Source of the DNA: Bacteriovorax sp.
GTDB taxonomy: Bacteria; Bdellovibrionota; Bacteriovoracia; Bacteriovoracales; Bacteriovoracaceae
Length of the DNA stretch: 64,000 nt
Assembly (NCBI GenBank): GCA_014377485.1
Contig: JACMPM010000132.1
Coordinates: forward strand, 62,001-126,000
Direction: 5' to 3'
Part shown: one piece after another, positions 55,454 to 64,000 of the stretch
How the letters are laid out: every line of letters begins with the position of its first letter
How positions within the stretch are numbered: position 1 is the first letter of the stretch
Position numbers and translations under genes: made by a program
Notes under the pieces: model-generated
Told to the model about the DNA's origin: nothing
Seen by the model: the letters and a program-made list of their open reading frames with translations, nothing else
Databases searched by the model: none

Positions 55454-56098
55454 TTAAATAGCGCCCTTTAGTGCAGGAAGAATTTCTTTAATACCCGCAG
55501 CAATCATTTCAATAGACATTGATAAAAGGATTAAACCCATAATTCGAGTCATGACATTTAAACCTATTTGACCTAGACGCTCACCAATATTTTCAGCGTA
55601 ACTTAATATAATTTTGATCAGAACTCCAATCAAGACAACCATGACGATGGCAATTACCCAATGGGCCGATGTCGTAAAGTGTTTGGCATGTATGATAGAA
55701 GTGGAAATGGCACCTGGGCCTGAGAGCAGTGGAATGGCCAAGGGAATAATTCCAATCTCTCTTTCAAAATCAAAAGAGCGAATTTCTTCAGTATTAATTT
55801 TGGTTGTTGATTGATGCCCGGAAATCATACTAAAGGCCATTGTAAAAAGAAGAAAGCCGCCGCCAATAGTAAACGAGGCAACGGAAATTCCAAAAAAATT
55901 CAAAAGCATTTGCCCAAATATTAAACTAACAAGAATGGTAATCGTGCAAGCTGTCGCGCAAGTATTAGTTACACTTTTAATATTTAGATTTTTATGATTT
56001 TTAGTGAAACCTAAAAAGACAGGAATCGCTCCCAATGGGTTGATGATCGAAATTAAAGTTATAGAGAATTTTACAACGTCGCTAAATGCCTGATTCAT
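55454..56098 (-). CDS. MarC family integral membrane protein
   Basis: ISIINPLGAIPVFLGFTKNH, IPLAIPLLSGPGAISTSI, RIMGLILLSMSIEMIAAGIKE. Confidence 0.92.
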   Translation of the reverse strand: MNQAFSDVVKFSITLISIINPLGAIPVFLGFTKNHKNLNIKSVTNTCATACTITILVSLIFGQMLLNFFGISVASFTIGGGFLLFTMAFSMISGHQSTTKINTEEIRSFDFEREIGIIPLAIPLLSGPGAISTSIIHAKHFTTSAHWVIAIVMVVLIGVLIKIILSYAENIGERLGQIGLNVMTRIMGLILLSMSIEMIAAGIKEILPALKGAI

Positions 56099-56110
56099 TC
56101 TTTTATCCGT

Positions 56111-57721
56111 TTATTTTTTTAATCTTTTTATTTTTGCTAAAACTTTATCAATGGTTCTTTTTGATTCCTCAACTTTTAGAAAATATGAAGCTATAAAATA
56201 AGTTGCACCAAAAAAAGAAAAAATTAATACTGCTGAATAGACTGGTCGCATGTGAATGAAGTGTTTTACTCCCAAGCCAACGACTGACGCGATTATCGCA
56301 CATGTCCATAAAGAAATTTGATAAGATATTTTCAAACTTGTATCGCCGATCTGTTTGTTAAGTGCGCGTCTGAGTAAATAAAATTCGACCCATCCTGATA
56401 ACCCAGCTGAAGCTGTTAGCCCTGCTGTGCCAAAGCTAGCATCAAGACTTAAAAGGCGAGGAAGTGGAAAAGCAAATAAATAACCTAGTGCCGTGGTTAG
56501 AAAAACGCGAATAAATGCAAATTTTAATGGAGTCTTGGTGTCCTTAAGTGAGTAAAAGGTCGAAGAATATAATCTCCCCATAGTTGAAGCGAGAAGACCA
56601 ATCGTTGATCCAATTAAAACCATCCAAACGTAGTTTACATCATTGAGTTTAAATTTTCCCGATTGAAGAATGGCCGCAACCATAATATTGCCCAAAAAAA
56701 TAAAAGCACAAACAGAGGGAATAATAAAAAAAGCAATTTTTTTAAGCCCGGCCTCAAGTCTTACTCGAAGAAAACTATTAATCTCTTCTACAGTTCCTTT
56801 TATAGAAGACATTGCAGGTAACTCAGATGCCGAAATGCTCATACCAAAAAGTGAGATTGGTAAAAGATAAAGAGTCTGGGCATATGCAAGCGTAGATACT
56901 GCACCCATTGGAAGAAGACTTGCCAGCATGCTGTCAATATAGGCACTCAATTGAATAACACCTCTTGAGATAACGACTGGAAAAAAATTTCTAATGACGA
57001 TTCTGACATTGGCTATTTTTGTATTGAGAGAAGGTCTAAAATGACCAATGAGTTTTAGCGCTGAAGGAGCCTGAACTGCGAACTGTAAAAAACTTCCTAA
57101 AACTAAACCCCAGGCCAATGTTTCGGCCAGATTAAATTGAGTATTTCCTGAACCAAATAGAAACAAAGTTCCTATCATGGATGCATTCCATATAACTGGA
57201 GCGACGTAAGAGAGAAAAAATTTGCGATGGCTATTGAGAATTCCTAGACACCAAGCAGACATAACTAATAGACCAGTTCCTGGAAAAATAATTTGAACTA
57301 TTTTAATAGTCAGTAATCTTTTTTCACCCGAAAAGCCTGGAGCAACAATATCGATTAGGAAAGGAGTAAGTAATATTCCAATCATTACGAGTATTGAAAT
57401 AGTGATGAATAATAAGCTTCCAATTATAGAAGCTACACGACTGGCCTCAATATGATTTTCAATATCTTGCTTTTCGTTATGAGATGTTGCAATTAAGTTG
57501 GCATAGACAGGAATAAATGAAGCAGACAAAACGCCTTCTCCAAAAAGGTTTTGCAAAAAATTTGGTATTTTTAAGGCGGCATTGAAAGCGTCACCGGCAT
57601 CGGAATTTCCAAAGAAATGGGCAAAAACTCGGACTCGTACTAAACCGGAAATCCGGCTTAAAAATATTCCAAGACCTACAAGGAAGGCACCACTTTTTTC
57701 ATTTTCTTTTTTTTGATTCAT
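56111..57721 (-). CDS. murJ: Lipid II flippase MurJ (MviN)
   Basis: FLSRISGLVRVRVFAHFFGNSDAGDAFNAALKIPNFLQNLFGEGVLSASFIPVYA; polytopic. Confidence 0.95.
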   Translation of the reverse strand: MNQKKENEKSGAFLVGLGIFLSRISGLVRVRVFAHFFGNSDAGDAFNAALKIPNFLQNLFGEGVLSASFIPVYANLIATSHNEKQDIENHIEASRVASIIGSLLFITISILVMIGILLTPFLIDIVAPGFSGEKRLLTIKIVQIIFPGTGLLVMSAWCLGILNSHRKFFLSYVAPVIWNASMIGTLFLFGSGNTQFNLAETLAWGLVLGSFLQFAVQAPSALKLIGHFRPSLNTKIANVRIVIRNFFPVVISRGVIQLSAYIDSMLASLLPMGAVSTLAYAQTLYLLPISLFGMSISASELPAMSSIKGTVEEINSFLRVRLEAGLKKIAFFIIPSVCAFIFLGNIMVAAILQSGKFKLNDVNYVWMVLIGSTIGLLASTMGRLYSSTFYSLKDTKTPLKFAFIRVFLTTALGYLFAFPLPRLLSLDASFGTAGLTASAGLSGWVEFYLLRRALNKQIGDTSLKISYQISLWTCAIIASVVGLGVKHFIHMRPVYSAVLIFSFFGATYFIASYFLKVEESKRTIDKVLAKIKRLKK

Positions 57722-57805
57722 ACCTAATTAAAGTCAGATTCACTTGAAAATTCAACAACTTTCTGATTTCTTAAAGATTTGAAATGGGGGAAGGCAAGTC
57801 TTTTA

Positions 57806-58063
57806 CTATGAAGCTTTTTTTCCCGACACTTTGAAGTTGATGTAATTGACATAAGAAGGGATGCGGGCTTGAAGAAGATCCCAGACAATCTTTTCATCTA
57901 GACCATCTATTTTAGCACTCTGAAATAATTGTGCGACTTTTTGATCGAGTATTTCATAGTCAATGGTTAAACGATAAATATGTTCACTTTCAACTAAGGC
58001 TTCTTCGATTTCATCTTTGTATTGAGCGATTAAAGTTTCTAGAAATCCTTCTTTGGTCATGCT
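57806..58063 (-). CDS. Hypothetical small protein
   Basis: ORF trimmed to MSMTKEGFLETLIAQYKDEIEEALVESEHIYRLTIDYEILDQK. Confidence 0.6.
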   Translation of the reverse strand, partial: SMTKEGFLETLIAQYKDEIEEALVESEHIYRLTIDYEILDQKVAQLFQSAKIDGLDEKIVWDLLQARIPSYVNYINFKVSGKKAS

Positions 58064-58134
58064 CATAAACTTCCTTTGCGGTGAGTGTTTGAGCATTCTT
58101 GTCGGACTAGGCGAGGGAAAACTTTAGACAGGAA

Positions 58135-58899
58135 TTAAAGATTTTTATGACGGAGAATAAATTCAACCCTTCGATTGACGTTTATGCCCTTGGATTCCTC
58201 ATCAGAAGAGCTCACGGTGTTTGATTCAGCAGAGGGCACCAGTTGATCAGGGCGCACTCTAAAGTCTTTAATGAGGGAATTCCTGATAGACATGGCCCTC
58301 TTAAAAGCTAGCTCCCAATTGGCCTGATCTGTTTCACCTTCACCTTTTTCAGTATGGCCAATAATGGATACGGATCCTTCATAATTCTTAAATACGTCAG
58401 CAAGCTTCGCTAAATATTTTTTACCTTCGTAAGAAATTTCTGTCGATCCAAACTGAAAAATAATATTTCCGGGGATTGCAAATTTTAAATACTCTGCTGT
58501 GAAATCTTCACTAAAAGCGTTGCCATCAAAAAGTTCCGTAACTAGTTTGCTTAAAACTTTATGTTCTTGAAGAAAGACTGGTTTAGGACGAGCAGGTTCA
58601 GCGATCTCTTTTTCATCGAACTGGCCTTCACCCCCGCTTAAGACTGAGTTGTTTGAATTTGGAGTATTTCCACTTTTCCCAAGAGAGTCACTCCCACCTT
58701 TAAAAATAGTGACGGTTGTGAAGTAGTTGGCAATTGCTTTTTTAGTTTCTTCGTCAGCACCCATTAGCCACATAACGAGGAAAAAGCACATCATGGCAGT
58801 CATGAAGTCGGCAAAGGCAACTTTCCAGGCACCACCGTGAGCACCGTGGCCGCCTTTATTAATTCTCTTGATTATTATGGGCGCTTTTTCATCGGCCAT
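58135..58899 (-). CDS. motB: Flagellar motor protein MotB
   Basis: KVAFADFMTAMMCFFLVMWLMG TM with conserved Asp, C-terminal OmpA-like domain; downstream of motA. Confidence 0.94.
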   Translation of the reverse strand: MADEKAPIIIKRINKGGHGAHGGAWKVAFADFMTAMMCFFLVMWLMGADEETKKAIANYFTTVTIFKGGSDSLGKSGNTPNSNNSVLSGGEGQFDEKEIAEPARPKPVFLQEHKVLSKLVTELFDGNAFSEDFTAEYLKFAIPGNIIFQFGSTEISYEGKKYLAKLADVFKNYEGSVSIIGHTEKGEGETDQANWELAFKRAMSIRNSLIKDFRVRPDQLVPSAESNTVSSSDEESKGINVNRRVEFILRHKNL

Positions 58900-58928
58900 T
58901 ATGAACAATCCTCATTACTAAGATTTAA

Positions 58929-59786
58929 TTATTTTTTACCCGCGCTTGCCGTAGCTTCATCGACTTCTTTAAAAGTTGGTCTGAATTCAAGAGGTATTGA
59001 ACGGCGACCAAATTCAGCACAAACTTTTGCGTTTACACCTTTAGCATAAGCGAGAAGACAGATTTTTGCCGTATTAACAAATTTTGCCTCTTCACCCATG
59101 ATCGTTTCAATTTTAGCAACCAGAGGTTGAATATATCCATACGCAATTAAAATACCTAATAATGTACCAACGAGGGCCGCACCAACCGAGTGACCAATTA
59201 CTTCCTTACCTTGATCCAGTTTTCCCATGGTAATAACAACCCCGAGAACCGCAGCAACGATACCCAGACCAGGAAAAGCATCCCCAGTACGGTTAAGAGT
59301 TGCAACAAGGTGATGGTCTGCTTCGTGAACAGAATCTAAATCGGAATTCATTAAATCTTCTAAATCGTATGGAGAAAGGGAAGAAGCTATCTGAACTTTT
59401 AGTGTATCGCAGATAAATTCTATGGCGTGATGATTGTGTAAAACTGCCGGATAACGTTTGAAAATTTCCGAGGTTTCTGGATTTTCAACATGGGGTTCAA
59501 TCGAAATGGGGTTGGCCGATGCCATCTTGATTAACTCGAACATACACTGAAGCATTTCAATATAAGATTGTTTGCTGACTCCTGATCCTTTTAATATTTG
59601 CAACATTCGCTGAACGATTTCTTTGAACATATGAGGGCTACCACACATAATTAGCGTACCGAGTGCAGCTCCTCCAATGATAAGTAATTCAAGAGGCTGA
59701 ATTAAGGCTGCGATATTACCGCCTTCCAACAGGTATCCCATAACTACGCATATAAGAATAAAGACACCGCCAACAATTGACATCAT
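58929..59786 (-). CDS. motA: Flagellar motor protein MotA
   Basis: LIIGGAALGTLIMCGSP, GIVAAVLGVVITMGKLDQGKEVIGHSVGAALVGTLLGILIAYG. Confidence 0.95.
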   Translation of the reverse strand: MMSIVGGVFILICVVMGYLLEGGNIAALIQPLELLIIGGAALGTLIMCGSPHMFKEIVQRMLQILKGSGVSKQSYIEMLQCMFELIKMASANPISIEPHVENPETSEIFKRYPAVLHNHHAIEFICDTLKVQIASSLSPYDLEDLMNSDLDSVHEADHHLVATLNRTGDAFPGLGIVAAVLGVVITMGKLDQGKEVIGHSVGAALVGTLLGILIAYGYIQPLVAKIETIMGEEAKFVNTAKICLLAYAKGVNAKVCAEFGRRSIPLEFRPTFKEVDEATASAGKK

Positions 59787-59954
59787 AAAATAATCCTCCA
59801 GAGAATTACCTACTTATCGTCGTTGAAAGATAAAGCTTTAAAATAAGAACAAGGGTTTACAAATTTCAGAATTTATCACGAGTAGCAAACTCGGTTATAG
59901 GATAGAAAAAGCTATTAGTAGACTTTTAGCTGAATCAAAACAAAAATATTTCTT

Positions 59955-60725
59955 ATGAAATCAACATTATCTTTTTCAAGAGGCCTTCAGAAATTTCCTT
60001 TAATAGGTGCACTTTTCGCTCAGATAATAAGTTTGATTTTTATAAAAATATTTATTCAGGCCTTTCATTATAATTTGCCAATCATAGAGTTTGCTTTTAT
60101 CCAGGCGGCAGGATCAGCGGTAATTACTCAAACAATATTTAAATTACCAAAATGGTTTCTCTATATTTCAATTCTTTTTCCTATCTTTTTGATTATGGGA
60201 TTTCATTATTTTCATATTTCAAGCTGGATTTATGGTTTTATATTTTTGTTTCTGGCCTTAACTTTCTCACACACATTAAAAGAGCGCGTTCCCCTCTATT
60301 TAACAAATAAAAAAACTCACGATGCACTTAAAAAAATTTTAGCAGAAAATAAGGCAAAAACATTTGTTGATTTAGGTTCCGGCCTAGGCGGCGTAGTTAG
60401 AGCAATGTCTGAGACAAAAGTAACTTCTGTAGGAGTTGAAACGGCGCCTCTGCTTTGGAGTATTTCGTCGCTTGCCTCATTTATAACTTTTAAAGGAAAT
60501 ATTTTACGACAAAATATCTGGAACACAAAGCTAGATGAATATGATGTTGTTTATGCTTTTTTATCTCCGGCGATTATGAATAAATTATATCTCAAAGTGA
60601 AATCTGAAATGAAAACTGGCAATTTATTTGTCTCAAATAGTTTCGAAGTCGAAGGCGTAGAACCCTCTGAAATATGGCAATTAGATGACGATCGGCAAAC
60701 GATGCTTTATTTTTATAGAATCTAG
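59955..60725 (+). CDS. Membrane-anchored class I SAM-dependent methyltransferase
   Basis: N-terminal TM segments then TFVDLGSGLGGVVRAM and VVYAFLSPAIMNKL. Confidence 0.75.
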   Translation: MKSTLSFSRGLQKFPLIGALFAQIISLIFIKIFIQAFHYNLPIIEFAFIQAAGSAVITQTIFKLPKWFLYISILFPIFLIMGFHYFHISSWIYGFIFLFLALTFSHTLKERVPLYLTNKKTHDALKKILAENKAKTFVDLGSGLGGVVRAMSETKVTSVGVETAPLLWSISSLASFITFKGNILRQNIWNTKLDEYDVVYAFLSPAIMNKLYLKVKSEMKTGNLFVSNSFEVEGVEPSEIWQLDDDRQTMLYFYRI

Positions 60726-61342
60726 TCCTCAATCCATTCCACATCGTCGTGGATAGTTACTCCTGAGACAGTGCGTTCTTTTTCTTTTTTAATGAATGGA
60801 AAGCTGACTTGAGTCGTACCTTCAAAAGTCTCTTCAAAGGCGACGGTTATTGTGCGCGGAGCACTCTCCATCAGAGTTTTTAAGTATTGCCCATTTTTTA
60901 TTGTGTCTGGAAATGAAGTTTCATCAACTTCTTCCATTTCAATTTCCATCATAGGACGTGATGAAGTATTTTTAACAACTAAAGCTGCCTGAATTTTATC
61001 TCTTGGGATTTCGCTAGTCATATTCCATGAACCCATGTGGAAATAGTCTAAATAGAAAACTGATTTTTCATACTTTAATTTTCTGGGGATCAAAAGGGAC
61101 TGCATAAATTTTCTGGTAGAGGGATCTTTGGCTTTTTTAGCCAGCTTTTCTGCCAAGTGACCGTCTTCTACCCTAATTATATAGGCACCAGGGTTTCTAG
61201 TGGACTGAAATAAGAGGTATTGAAACCCTATGCTAAAGAGTGTGAAGAGTTTTTGCTGAGGAAGATGGACGTGAACTGCATCGGTCTCGATAAGAGTTTT
61301 GACACCTTCGTAAAGATCCTGTTTGGTCAGATCGTTGCTCAT
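60722..61342 (-). CDS. Hypothetical protein
   Basis: ORF trimmed to MSNDLTKQDLYEGVKTLIETDAVHVHLPQQ; no recognised family. Confidence 0.6.
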   Translation of the reverse strand: MSNDLTKQDLYEGVKTLIETDAVHVHLPQQKLFTLFSIGFQYLLFQSTRNPGAYIIRVEDGHLAEKLAKKAKDPSTRKFMQSLLIPRKLKYEKSVFYLDYFHMGSWNMTSEIPRDKIQAALVVKNTSSRPMMEIEMEEVDETSFPDTIKNGQYLKTLMESAPRTITVAFEETFEGTTQVSFPFIKKEKERTVSGVTIHDDVEWIED

Positions 61343-61619
61343 AGAAAGTATTACCTTTTTAGAAAAATTATTAATACCGGACTTTTTATCCAAAACTTAC
61401 ACGAGAAAAAATTTTTAGTGAGTTTTGATGGTCTTGTCAATTTGTTTGTAATGCTTTGAGTTCATAATTAGGTCGAAACTTTTCTTTATTTTTCTGGGGT
61501 AGGTAATGTGTTCTTCATTGACTCATCTCTCTAAATTTCCTATTATCCGAGCTTAAAAACAATTTTTTAAAATACCTTTTAAATAAACCATTTTTGGTTA
61601 AATTTTTGGAGAATGAATT

Positions 61620-63779
61620 ATGAAACTAATGGGAAGAACCAGAAACATTGGGATCTCAGCTCACATCGACTCAGGAAAAACGACTCTTACAGAGCGTATT
61701 CTTTTTTACTGTGACAAGATTCACAAGATCGAAGAAGTTCGCGGCGGTGGTGCCGGAGCTACTATGGACCACATGGAACTTGAAAAAGAAAAAGGGATCA
61801 CAATCACTTCAGCAGCTACAACTGTTTACTGGAAAGGGATTGATGAAAAAGGAATTACATTTGCTGAAGACATCGACAAAGAATGTCGTATTAATATTAT
61901 CGATACTCCTGGTCACGTTGACTTTACTGTTGAAGTTGAACGCTCACTTCGCGTTCTCGACGGAGCTATCTTAGTTCTTTGTTCAGTTTCAGGAGTTCAG
62001 TCTCAGTCAATCACGGTTGACCGTCAGATGAAGAGATATTCGGTTCCACGTCTAGCTTTCTTAAACAAGATGGACCGTATGGGTGCTAACCCTCATAAAG
62101 GGGTAGCTGCTCTTAAAGAAAAACTTTATCACAATGCCGTTCTTATGCAGCTTCCAATTGGTGCAGAAGAAAACTTCATTGGAGTTGTCGATTTAATTAC
62201 AAAAAAAGCTTACTACTTCGACGGAGAAAACGGAGAAAACGTAAGAGAAGCAGAAGTTCCAGCTGATATGGTTCAAGACGTTGAAGACTTCAGAGAAAAA
62301 CTTCTCGATAAAGCTTCTGAATTTGACGATATTTTAGTTGAAAAAATTCTTGATGGATTAGACGTATCTGAAGCAGAAATTCATGAAGCAGTTAAAAAAG
62401 GTGTTCGCTCACTAAAATTGACTCCAGTATTTATGGGTTCAGCTTTTAAAAATAAAGGTGTTCAACTTCTTCTTAACGCTGTTGCAAGATACCTTCCTTC
62501 TCCACTTACTTGTAAGAGACCAATCGCTATTGATAACGATACAAAAGAAAAAATTGAACTCATTCCAGATGCTACTAAGCCACTTGTTTGTATGGCGTTT
62601 AAGATTACTGACGAGCAATTCGGCCAGTTAACTTACACTCGTATTTACCAAGGGACTTTAAATAAAGGTGACACGATCATCAACACACGTACTAAGAAAA
62701 GAGTGCGCGTTGGTCGACTTGTTCGTATGAACGCTAACGCTCGTGAAAACATTGAAACAGTTGGTCCAGGAGACATCATCGCTATCATCGGTATCGACTG
62801 TGCTTCAGGGGATACTTTTGTTGGTGACGATAAATTAGACCATATTTCATGCGAAGGGATGCATATAGCTGCAGCTGTAATCGAACTTTCGATTTCAGTT
62901 AAAGATAAAGATCAACAAACTCGTCTTTCAAAAGGTCTTCAAAGATTTATGAAAGAGGATCCAACTTTCCATGTTTTTACAGATGAAGAATCTGCTGAAA
63001 CAAGAATCGCTGGTATGGGAGAGCTTCACTTAGAAATTTACGTAGAAAGATTGAAACGTGAATATAACTGTGACGTTCAAGTTGGTGCACCTCAAGTTAA
63101 CTATAGAGAAACAATTCGCCAAGAAGCTAAGTTTGACTACCTTCACAAGAAGCAAACTGGTGGATCTGGTCAATTCGGACAAGTTGTTGGAGTGATCAAG
63201 CCATTATTAGAAGAAAACAAAGAAGACGAAAAACAAGTTTTCAAATTTTACAACGAAATCAAAGGGGGATCGATCCCTAACGAATTTATTGGTTCATGTG
63301 AAAAAGGATTCAACGACGTTATGGATAAAGGTCCACTCGGAGCTTTCCCTTTAATCAACGTTGAAGTCTACCTTCAAGACGGTCGCTACCATGACGTCGA
63401 TTCATCTGACCTTGCCTTCAGAATTGCTGCGAGAATGGCAATGAGACAAGCGGTTAAAGCTGCGTCTCCAGTTATTCTTGAACCAATCATGAAAGTAGAA
63501 GTTGAAACTCCAGATGAATATCAAGGGGGCGTAATTGGTGACCTTTCTTCTAGAAGAGGGATCATTCAAGCATCAGAATCAAACGATACCGGAGAAGTTA
63601 CAATCAATGCTCTGATCCCGTTATCAGAAATGTTTGGTTATTCTACAGTTCTTCGTTCGATGTCGGCCGGTAAAGCGTCGTACACTATGGAATTCGCAAA
63701 ATATGCTGAATGTCCAAACAACGTAGCTGAAAAAGTTATTGCAGAAAGAAAAGATAAGCTAGCTGCTCAAGCAGAATAG
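61620..63779 (+). CDS. fusA: Elongation factor G, spd/mitochondrial-EFG1-like type
   Basis: [44 protein letters not shown], and [23 protein letters not shown]. Confidence 0.95.
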   Translation: MKLMGRTRNIGISAHIDSGKTTLTERILFYCDKIHKIEEVRGGGAGATMDHMELEKEKGITITSAATTVYWKGIDEKGITFAEDIDKECRINIIDTPGHVDFTVEVERSLRVLDGAILVLCSVSGVQSQSITVDRQMKRYSVPRLAFLNKMDRMGANPHKGVAALKEKLYHNAVLMQLPIGAEENFIGVVDLITKKAYYFDGENGENVREAEVPADMVQDVEDFREKLLDKASEFDDILVEKILDGLDVSEAEIHEAVKKGVRSLKLTPVFMGSAFKNKGVQLLLNAVARYLPSPLTCKRPIAIDNDTKEKIELIPDATKPLVCMAFKITDEQFGQLTYTRIYQGTLNKGDTIINTRTKKRVRVGRLVRMNANARENIETVGPGDIIAIIGIDCASGDTFVGDDKLDHISCEGMHIAAAVIELSISVKDKDQQTRLSKGLQRFMKEDPTFHVFTDEESAETRIAGMGELHLEIYVERLKREYNCDVQVGAPQVNYRETIRQEAKFDYLHKKQTGGSGQFGQVVGVIKPLLEENKEDEKQVFKFYNEIKGGSIPNEFIGSCEKGFNDVMDKGPLGAFPLINVEVYLQDGRYHDVDSSDLAFRIAARMAMRQAVKAASPVILEPIMKVEVETPDEYQGGVIGDLSSRRGIIQASESNDTGEVTINALIPLSEMFGYSTVLRSMSAGKASYTMEFAKYAECPNNVAEKVIAERKDKLAAQAE

Positions 63780-63785
63780 TTCTTT

Positions 63786-63816
63786 AAAGGCCTCCCATAC
63801 GGGAGGCTTTTTTTTG
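63786..63816 (+). terminator. Rho-independent terminator after fusA
   Basis: GCCTCCC-ATAC-GGGAGGC followed by TTTTTTTT. Confidence 0.9.
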
Positions 63817-63870
63817 TTTATTTTTGAGCGATCATGATAGTATAACCTAATACATCTAGTAGAGGGGCTT

Positions 63871-64000
63871 ATGATAGAAACGTCTCAACTTCAAACTTTA
63901 GTGGCCGTGACCCGTGCAAAAAGTTTTTCTAAAGCTGCCGAGAATCTTGGCGTTACTCAGTCTGCCATTAGCCAAAGTATCAAAAATCTTGAAAGTAAAC
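63871..64000 (+). CDS. LysR-family transcriptional regulator, 3' partial
   Basis: MIETSQLQTLVAVTRAKSFSKAAENLGVTQSAISQSIKNLESK; SD-like agagggg upstream; runs off the window. Confidence 0.9.
   Translation, partial: MIETSQLQTLVAVTRAKSFSKAAENLGVTQSAISQSIKNLESK

Noticed and set aside
61648-61974. 108-aa ORF nested in fusA
   Set aside because: Out-of-frame by-product in a highly conserved EF-G coding sequence.
1-64000. CRISPR arrays, tRNA/rRNA genes, IS elements, prophage
   Set aside because: No regularly spaced repeats, tRNA-like cloverleaf sequences, transposases or phage structural genes were seen by reading; a tRNAscan/CRISPR/ISfinder run would be decisive.

Overview
This 64 kb AT-rich window is a densely coded, mostly housekeeping stretch of a bacterial chromosome. 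Gene content (spd/mitochondrial-like EF-G, deoxyhypusine-synthase-like protein next to speA, cdaA-ybbR-glmM, many secreted lipoproteins and hydrolases) fits a Bdellovibrionota / former delta-proteobacterial predator-type genome; that lineage call is inference. I saw no tRNA, rRNA, CRISPR array, prophage or IS element. Main gene groups in order: plsB-like; infC-rpmI-rplT; transaldolase; degenerate Xer-like protein; rnc-era-der; YfgM-like/bamB-like; DHS-like/speA; znuABC-like; two large exported proteins of 1753 and 674 aa; dusB; ffh-rpsP-khpA; GKRP-like SIS protein; two tandem tatA genes missing from the ORF track; queF; a fused ferrochelatase-MFS ORF; PLD; ATP-grasp / M14 peptidase; PilZ-GAF-AAA-Fis regulator; cdaA-cdaR-glmM-pdxJ-tsaE; Rrf2-cysteine desulfurase; murJ; motAB; fusA; partial LysR. 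Best leads: (1) the cysteine desulfurase frame has no ATG/GTG/TTG start before its conserved N-terminus, and a near-perfect 18-bp terminator-like hairpin plus U-tract lies inside its first codons, after an Rrf2 regulator lacking the IscR cluster cysteines; (2) infC appears to start at AUU/AUC directly after an in-frame AUG-GGG-UAA mini-ORF; (3) Der carries an acidic insertion of about 140 aa in its second G domain; (4) a single-ORF ferrochelatase-MFS fusion; (5) a sigma54-type AAA+ protein lacking GAFTGA and with an altered Walker B; (6) a tyrosine-recombinase-fold protein with most catalytic residues replaced; (7) tandem tatA genes; (8) repeated convergent gene pairs with overlapping stop codons.
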